From Allobosea sp. (GTDB lineage Bacteria; Pseudomonadota; Alphaproteobacteria; Rhizobiales; Beijerinckiaceae), in assembly GCF_017308015.1 (NCBI RefSeq), contig NZ_JAFKFW010000012.1, positions 57,790 through 121,789 on the forward strand: 64,000 nucleotides of DNA. The letters run 5' to 3'. The notes beneath the pieces were generated by a model. That model saw only the letters and a list, made by a program, of their open reading frames with translations. It searched no databases and was not told the origin of the DNA. Positions 59,284 to 64,000 of this stretch are shown here, piece by piece; within the stretch, counting starts at the first letter, position 1, and every line of letters starts with the position of its first letter. Made by a program: the position numbers and the translations under genes.

Positions 59284-61742
59284 CACGCCAGTTCCACGCC
59301 AAGGTCGGAGAATGCGGCCTGGGCGACCTCCTGAATTTTCTGTTCAAGCATCTGCATGACCGTCTCGCCGACTGCCGTCGGATCGCTGACGCCGGTGATG
59401 TGGAAGGTGCTGCCCCCGATCGAGATCGAACCAACGCCGGACGCTCCACCCTTGCCAGCTTTCAGGCGGCGAGGGTCGATGATCCGACCATCCTCGGTGG
59501 GCTGGTAGAACTCCTCGCCGAACTCATTCACCCGGTACAGGTTGCCCGCCGCGACGGAACCGCCGGAGGCGCGCGCAGGGACGGATGGATCAGTGGACTT
59601 GGTATCGGGCGACACCGTCACCGGAATCTGGATGCCGGACCTGGCGCGGGCGCGTAGGCTCTCCATCAGCGTTTCCATGGCCTGTACGGCGGTCTGAGAC
59701 CCCGCCACGATGCCATCCGCCAGGCTCTTTACCAGCCCGTCGCCCATGCCGGAGGTGCCGGCGGAGATGCGGTTTCGGACCTCCTGAGCATCGCCCTCGA
59801 GTCGGTCTAGATCTGGATTGGGTTCGTCAGCTCGGGACGGGTGCGTGCGCTTCTTCACGCCGGAAATCTGAGACTGGATGCCGTTGAGCTGCTCCGCAAG
59901 GCTGAAGACGGAGGCCGCATCGCGTGGGGTGTAGTTCTTGCCGGTGGCAGACTGTCCGACCACATCGGCCGTGGCCTTGCCGGCTAGAGCCGCCTCTATG
60001 GCGAGCCAGGCTGTACCAGCCGCGCCGCCGAGGATACCCCCGCGGGCGCCGCCCCGGAGGAAGCCACCGATCGCGCCAGCAATGCCGCCACCCTGCCAGA
60101 GAGCCGCGGCTGCCCGGATCGAACCGACGATGCCAGCCCCCGCGGCCGCACTGGTCGCCACGGTACTGGCTTTCTTCGCGACTTCGGGATTGTCCCGCAT
60201 CTTGACCGCCAGGCTGTTCACGGCGTCGGTGAAGGTGTTGAGGCCGGCGGTCGCCATCGGCAGGGCTGGAGCAGCGAGCGCGGCGGCGGCGTTGGCCAAG
60301 CTGTTTATCGCCCCGGCGCCAGCGACGAACGGGTCTTCCTTTCGGGCTTCCTCGGCCGCGCCGAGGCCCTTGGCGCCCTTGTACATCTTGCGATTGCGGC
60401 GGATTTGATCAGCCTGGAGGATGAACTTGCTGGCTACCTCAGCCGCATTGCGCTCGCTGAAGAGCGGGATGAGGAAGTCGATCATGGATTCCGAGCTGGT
60501 CATGTCGACGCCGGATTTCTCCATCAGCGGCGCGATATGCTTCTGGGTCCATTCGAACGGGTCGGAGATGAAATCCTTGCGATCGATCAGGGTGCCCTTC
60601 TTGTCACGAAGGCCGGCCTTTTTCTGATTGCCCAGCGTTTCCTTCTTGATCCGGCCACCGGCCATTTGCTGGAAATAGGTCGCGAGCGCCGTACCGGCGC
60701 CAGGCCCGCCAAGCTCCTGCATCAGCGAGGGGGCGGCGCCTGCAATGAAGTCGTCGGAAAAGCCGCTGCCGGCCATCTTCGCCCGGCGATAAAACGACAG
60801 ATAATCCGAGGCGGAGAGCTGCTTTCCTTCGACCTGAACGGCCTTCGTATAGTTCTCGAGGAATGCTCTGAAGCGGGCGGGATTGTCCTGAAGTCCCGCG
60901 ATGTCTGCGCTCTTGAGGATCTGATCCAGATCGCCGTCCCCGTTGCCGCCGGTCGCGCTCTGGATCGCAACGCGGGCGCGGATGATGTCCGGCAGAAGCT
61001 CCAGTCCCTTGCCGACATCACCGGTCAGGTTCCGGGCGCCACGCGCCAGCTCGCGAATGTCGACGCGCGAGACGCTCGGATATTTCGTGGCGAGGGTATC
61101 GGAGCTGGCGGAAATCCGGGCGATCTCCTCAGCCGAAAGGCCGGAAATGCTCTGTCGGAAGGTTTCCCGCTTATCGTTTGCTCCTGCGATCGCGGTCCCG
61201 CGAATGACGCGGCCTGTGCCGTGAACCCCGCCGTACACACCGACTGCTGCCGCGCCCATGCGGATGCCCTTGCGCGCGATGCTTGCCGGCCGTGACATAT
61301 CTTCGCGCCAGCGGGCCCGCTCCGCGCGGGCAATTTGCATGTCAGTGATTATCTGGTTTCGCCAAGCCCGTTGGGCCTCAAGAACGGTCGCACCGTATCG
61401 ACGGGTACCGGGCGCATTGAGTGTTCGCTGAAGGTCTAGCCAGCTATCCTTGATTTTCGCGAACTCCCGCGTTGCGGGCTTTAGCTTCAGCAGCTCTTTA
61501 GAAAAGCCGCTGCCCCATCCGAGGGAGTTGCTCCCAAGCGCGGCCGCCATCTCCTGGGCTGATACTCGGACCCGTTGAGCGTCCCGCTGGAAATCCTTCG
61601 ACCATTTCGCGCTGTTCATCTTGGACGCGAATGAGCTGGCGCTGTCGCCAAGGCCTTTCAGATTGCCCGCGAGCGCCTTGGCATTTCGGGACGCATCATC
61701 ACGAAGCGCGACGACGAGCTGAGCAAGGATGGAGCGTGGCAC
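59283..61742 (-). CDS. Phage tail tape measure protein
   Basis: 819 aa protein that would set tail length and occupy the tail tube. It has long helical N-terminal stretches, a central Gly/Ala-rich hydrophobic region (GGGIAGAIGGFLRGGARGGI), and a C-terminal ASGGSVAAGNLYRVNEFGEE with FYQPTEDGRIIDP, a common ending of tape measures. It starts at GTG 61742 with AGGAGG upstream. By the usual relation of roughly 0.15 nm per residue, it would suit a tail near 120 nm. Confidence 0.9.
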   Translation of the reverse strand: MPRSILAQLVVALRDDASRNAKALAGNLKGLGDSASSFASKMNSAKWSKDFQRDAQRVRVSAQEMAAALGSNSLGWGSGFSKELLKLKPATREFAKIKDSWLDLQRTLNAPGTRRYGATVLEAQRAWRNQIITDMQIARAERARWREDMSRPASIARKGIRMGAAAVGVYGGVHGTGRVIRGTAIAGANDKRETFRQSISGLSAEEIARISASSDTLATKYPSVSRVDIRELARGARNLTGDVGKGLELLPDIIRARVAIQSATGGNGDGDLDQILKSADIAGLQDNPARFRAFLENYTKAVQVEGKQLSASDYLSFYRRAKMAGSGFSDDFIAGAAPSLMQELGGPGAGTALATYFQQMAGGRIKKETLGNQKKAGLRDKKGTLIDRKDFISDPFEWTQKHIAPLMEKSGVDMTSSESMIDFLIPLFSERNAAEVASKFILQADQIRRNRKMYKGAKGLGAAEEARKEDPFVAGAGAINSLANAAAALAAPALPMATAGLNTFTDAVNSLAVKMRDNPEVAKKASTVATSAAAGAGIVGSIRAAAALWQGGGIAGAIGGFLRGGARGGILGGAAGTAWLAIEAALAGKATADVVGQSATGKNYTPRDAASVFSLAEQLNGIQSQISGVKKRTHPSRADEPNPDLDRLEGDAQEVRNRISAGTSGMGDGLVKSLADGIVAGSQTAVQAMETLMESLRARARSGIQIPVTVSPDTKSTDPSVPARASGGSVAAGNLYRVNEFGEEFYQPTEDGRIIDPRRLKAGKGGASGVGSISIGGSTFHITGVSDPTAVGETVMQMLEQKIQEVAQAAFSDLGVELA

Positions 61743-61757
61743 GGGCTAGGCCTCCTA

Positions 61758-62171
61758 TCAGGACTGCGCGGTGGCAGGAGGCGGGTCGGCGGCGAGAGCC
61801 GCCGCACTATTGGCCAAATCGTTCAGCGCTCCGGTAGCGGCAGATATGGGGTCAGGTGCGAGCTCGACCGTATCCAGCGCGCGCCGGATGCGGCGCGGAA
61901 GCATTTCCGTAGCGACGCGGTTCAGCTCTTCGAAATCGTCGGGGTCGAGCGCGTCCAGAACCTCGGGAGGTTGATCGAACATCGGCAGGCGGACTTCCTT
62001 GCCGCCGGCAGCCGCGGCGACGAACTCCTCGACCTCGGCCGAGGTCATCCGCCGGACGGTGACCTCGCTGATGATCGTTCCGTCCGCGAGTTCTGCTGGA
62101 TACTCGAGAGACACGGTGCGCGCGCGATTGCCGCTCAGGGCGACGACGGTGGCGGCGGGGGTTTCGGTCAT
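61758..62171 (-). CDS. Tail assembly chaperone-like protein
   Basis: 137 aa directly before the tape measure (15 bp gap), the standard place for a tail assembly chaperone. The segment SLEYPAELADGTIISEVTVR and RRMTSAEVEEFVAAAAGG resembles the phage E/41/14 chaperone family (PF10109). Start ATG 62171 has GGAG 8 bases upstream. I saw no second overlapping frame for the usual programmed frameshift product. Confidence 0.72.
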   Translation of the reverse strand: MTETPAATVVALSGNRARTVSLEYPAELADGTIISEVTVRRMTSAEVEEFVAAAAGGKEVRLPMFDQPPEVLDALDPDDFEELNRVATEMLPRRIRRALDTVELAPDPISAATGALNDLANSAAALAADPPPATAQS

Positions 62172-62279
62172 TTCGGGATCTCCGATGAGGAAAGAGCGCC
62201 GGCCGGGGTCCGATGCCACCCGGCCGGCCAGCCCTCGCAGCGGCCATCAACCAGTCCGCTACAGGGCATTCGAAACGGT

Positions 62280-62312
62280 GCCCAGCCAGGCCCATGACCT
62301 GCCTGGCTGGGC
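62280..62312 (-). terminator. Long hairpin in the phage block
   Basis: Perfect 12 bp inverted repeat GCCCAGCCAGGC / GCCTGGCTGGGC with a 9-base loop, lying in the 182-base gap between two minus-strand phage genes. No U-run follows on the minus strand. It may be a terminator, an attenuator, or a processing hairpin that sets different expression of head-side and tail-side genes. Confidence 0.45.
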
Positions 62313-62353
62313 TCGCGATCACCCCGATCGAGAAACGGGGCGCGCGCATCTGA

Positions 62354-62884
62354 TTAGCTGGCCTTGCGGAAGAGGCCGCCGGCCTTGGCGGGCTTCGCGA
62401 CGGCCTGGAGCTCGGCCAGCGGCGCGAGAAGGATATCCACCCTCGCATCCAGTCGGCGCTGCTCGTGGTTTCCGATCGCGGCGTCGATTTCGCGGAGTGA
62501 AAGCTCCTCGTCTATCTCCGCCGCCTCCAGTGCTTCGTCGATCGCGGTGAGGCGATTGGCGCGCTGCTCCTCGGTCATGTCGCCAGCGCGTATGCTTTCG
62601 AGCGCAACGGCGCGCAGGGCGTCCGGGTCACAGGCCGCCCAGAACGCGAACGCGTCGGCGGCCGCGTGGCGATTGAACGTCGAGCTCGTGAACCCGCCAC
62701 CCGGCGAGTTGAGATAAGCAAAAAAGCCGCTTGCGTGCTCCTTTGCCTTGGCAATCTCTGCGTCCAGCCGACGCGTGATCGTTTCCGCGTCGACCGGCGC
62801 GGCCCTGACAGCGTCGCCTTCAGCCTTCAGGCGAGAAATTGCCTCGCGATGCTTCTCGATTGTGGTGCGCAAGTTTCCAAGCAT
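62354..62884 (-). CDS. Phage-region hypothetical protein
   Basis: 176 aa, largely helical and acidic: LRTTIEKHREAISRLKAEGD at the start, FFAYLNSPGGGFTSSTFNRH in the middle, and IDEALEAAEIDEELSLREID later. No family recognised. It starts 3 bases after the preceding stop, so it belongs to the same transcript. Position between the protease-tail region and tail chaperone would suit a minor head or neck protein, but this is a guess. Confidence 0.7.
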   Translation of the reverse strand: MLGNLRTTIEKHREAISRLKAEGDAVRAAPVDAETITRRLDAEIAKAKEHASGFFAYLNSPGGGFTSSTFNRHAAADAFAFWAACDPDALRAVALESIRAGDMTEEQRANRLTAIDEALEAAEIDEELSLREIDAAIGNHEQRRLDARVDILLAPLAELQAVAKPAKAGGLFRKAS

Positions 62885-62887
62885 CGG

Positions 62888-63325
62888 TCACATCCGCGTT
62901 GAGGGGCCAGGTGCCGCCGCGGGCGGCCTGGCTGGCTTCAGGCCGTTTTCCACCCGGATTCGCGCCTCGTCCGCCTGCTCCATCTGTTTTGCATGTTCGT
63001 AAATGCGCTGCCCGATGTTGCCCGTATATGCACCGAAGCGTTCGGCGGCCTGCGTGTCAGCACCGATGCGACGAAGTTCCGCTTCGACCTTGTTGTGCCG
63101 GGCCAGCTCGCTGTCGCTGAGGTAAGCGAGCACCCCAAGGTCAGCGTCGTCCTGAAATGGCTTTTGGCTGGTGCCGAGGCGCTGCCGAGCTACGACAAGC
63201 AGATCATCCCGATCGGCTCGCGCACCGGCTGCTTCATCGGTAAGTTGGCGCACGACGGCGAAATGGGCGCCAGACCGGCGGCGATAGCCGGCAAGGATAT
63301 CGGGATCGACGCTGAATACCCTCAC
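62888..63325 (-). CDS. Phage-region hypothetical protein
   Basis: 145 aa from GTG 63325, which overlaps the stop of the preceding gene (GTGA); the frame extends upstream, but that part lies inside the preceding gene. Helical and charged: LTDEAAGARADRDDLLVVAR, YLSDSELARHNKVEAELRRI, GNIGQRIYEHAKQMEQADEA. Family unknown. Confidence 0.65.
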   Translation of the reverse strand: MRVFSVDPDILAGYRRRSGAHFAVVRQLTDEAAGARADRDDLLVVARQRLGTSQKPFQDDADLGVLAYLSDSELARHNKVEAELRRIGADTQAAERFGAYTGNIGQRIYEHAKQMEQADEARIRVENGLKPARPPAAAPGPSTRM

Positions 63326-63600
63326 TGGAGCACCGCCACGGTTGCCGCCTCGGCCACGGCCGCAAGCACGGCCGGCGAAGGATGGTCCTCGGACGCCGCA
63401 CCCAGACAACCGACTGCAACATCGGCCGGCAGGTCTGTCTTCATGGCTAGGTAGAGTGCCAGCTTTGTATTGGCCTTGGCCTCGTCGCTCCTCATGATTG
63501 CTTTGAAGCGCGCTCTTCCGAGCGCGACGCCTTCAGCGAAAGCCTCCGCATACGCCTGCTGAATGAGACGTTCGCTCTCCTCCTTTGTGACTGAATCCAT
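63322..63600 (-). CDS. Small protein with a protease-tail-like module
   Basis: 92 aa. The stretch RARFKAIMRSDEAKANTKLA, then YLAMKTDLPADVAVGCLGAA, matches in order and spacing the stretch RTRIKEITSSSHAAGREAQA and YLALETSMSAAEAVGLLAAS of the upstream gene. Such a module is usual at the C-terminus of phage ClpP/S49-type head maturation proteases. Here it stands alone as a full cistron: its ATG overlaps the upstream stop (TGATG). No catalytic domain. Confidence 0.65.
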   Translation of the reverse strand: MDSVTKEESERLIQQAYAEAFAEGVALGRARFKAIMRSDEAKANTKLALYLAMKTDLPADVAVGCLGAASEDHPSPAVLAAVAEAATVAVLQ

Positions 63601-64000
63601 CAGGCGGCGCTCGACTTGACGGCGTTGGGTCCAAGTCTGACACCTTCCGCAGCCATCGCCTTCGACCAGCCGGTTTTGTGACTGGCCTTCACTCCAGAGG
63701 GTGTGCTGCCGAAATCGACGAAGCCTTCAGGGCCAGCAGCCTCGGCCTTTCGCTCCGAATAGGTTTGGCCGTCACCGCCCGCAGCAGCGGAGCGCTGGGC
63801 ATATGACTGGGTCGGCGTCGCCTTCGGGCTGGCCGCCAGCAGGCCAACAGCCTCGGCCGCCGACATGCTGGTCTCCAGCGCCAGATAATTCGCCTGAGCC
63901 TCTCGGCCCGCGGCGTGCGAGGAAGAGGTGATTTCCTTGATGCGCGTGCGCTCGGAGGCGCGAATTTCGACTTCATCCATCGGGCTTGAACCTTCGATTT
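63600..64000 (-). CDS. C-terminal part of a probable phage head maturation protease (runs off the window)
   Basis: The frame is open to the window end; its first ATG inside is at 63980, but codons beyond it remain open, so the true start is probably outside. The visible 133 codons start EVEIRASERTRIKEITSSSH and continue through LLAASPKATPTQSYAQ to a Gly/Ser/Lys-rich end. This resembles the C-terminal tail of S49/ClpP-type prohead proteases. No catalytic residues are visible, so the protease identity depends on the part beyond the edge. Confidence 0.6.
   Translation of the reverse strand, partial: IEGSSPMDEVEIRASERTRIKEITSSSHAAGREAQANYLALETSMSAAEAVGLLAASPKATPTQSYAQRSAAAGGDGQTYSERKAEAAGPEGFVDFGSTPSGVKASHKTGWSKAMAAEGVRLGPNAVKSSAA

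Larger units (their letters stand above)
54188..64000. mobile_element. Prophage or prophage remnant, integrase-proximal part
   Basis: From the base-composition drop just before the integrase to the window end, genes are phage-like or unknown: tyrosine integrase, AT-rich membrane cargo, Xre-type regulator with a divergent gene, then on the minus strand a protease-tail fragment, small unknowns, a tail-chaperone-like protein, tape measure and small distal genes. No tRNA adjoins the integrase, and the right attachment site lies outside the window. The left boundary is approximate. No capsid, portal, terminase or tail-tube gene is visible. Confidence 0.85.

Noticed and set aside
62993-63454. 153-codon plus-strand frame in the phage block
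   Set aside because: Antisense to three coupled minus-strand genes with overlapping starts and stops, which are much better supported.

Overview
The window comes from a GC-rich alphaproteobacterium, most likely of the order Hyphomicrobiales (Rhizobiales). A Bosea-like genus is my best guess but is inferred from gene content only. Supporting marks are the sufBCD-S-T cluster with an extra cysteine desulfurase in front, an E1-beta subunit carrying its own lipoyl domain, fused ispDF, the dusB-ntrB-ntrC-ntrY-ntrX-hfq-hflX order, and lipA followed by a coq10/ratA-like gene.

Layout. 1-10 kb: iron-sulfur cluster assembly (NifS/IscS-like desulfurase, sufB, sufC, sufD, a small tautomerase, sufS, sufT). 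sufA follows only after phzF and a minus-strand ldh-yjbR pair. 10-17 kb: housekeeping and regulatory genes (diguanylate cyclase, DEAD-box helicase, hydrolase, pilin-like small protein, LysR regulator, parE). 17.4-21.4 kb: a surface-polysaccharide cassette (flippase, GT2, GT4) led by a 58-codon open frame coupled to the flippase. 21.4-25.8 kb: glnB-glnA with a clear intrinsic terminator, nnr, and a periplasmic PRC-barrel protein. 26-27.1 kb: small genes and tRNA-Lys(UUU). 27.2-38.8 kb: ftsB-like gene, pdhA-pdhB-pdhC-lpd (interrupted by an AT-rich membrane-protein gene), a hydrolase, two YeaQ-like membrane proteins, lipA, coq10/ratA, pncC/cinA and ispDF. 38.9-48.3 kb: dusB, the two nitrogen-linked two-component pairs NtrBC and NtrYX, then hfq-hflX. 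48.3-54 kb: mazG, arfB, recX, two orphan solute-binding proteins and small secreted or membrane proteins.

54.2-64 kb (window end): a prophage or prophage remnant. It opens with a P4-type tyrosine integrase, then AT-rich membrane-protein cargo and an Xre-type regulator with a divergent gene. After these comes a minus-strand morphogenesis block: protease-tail fragment, small unknowns, tail chaperone-like protein, tape measure and small distal genes. It runs off the right edge, so only the integrase-proximal end is visible.

How the parts work together. The suf genes supply Fe-S clusters that LipA and other radical-SAM enzymes need. LipA makes the lipoyl groups carried by PdhB and PdhC. GlnB, GlnA, NtrBC and NtrYX form the nitrogen-sensing circuit, with Hfq next to it. 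The less explained parts are the AT-rich membrane genes (inside the pdh operon and beside the integrase), several very small coupled genes, and a tandem protease-tail-like module in the prophage. I found no CRISPR array, rRNA or insertion sequence.
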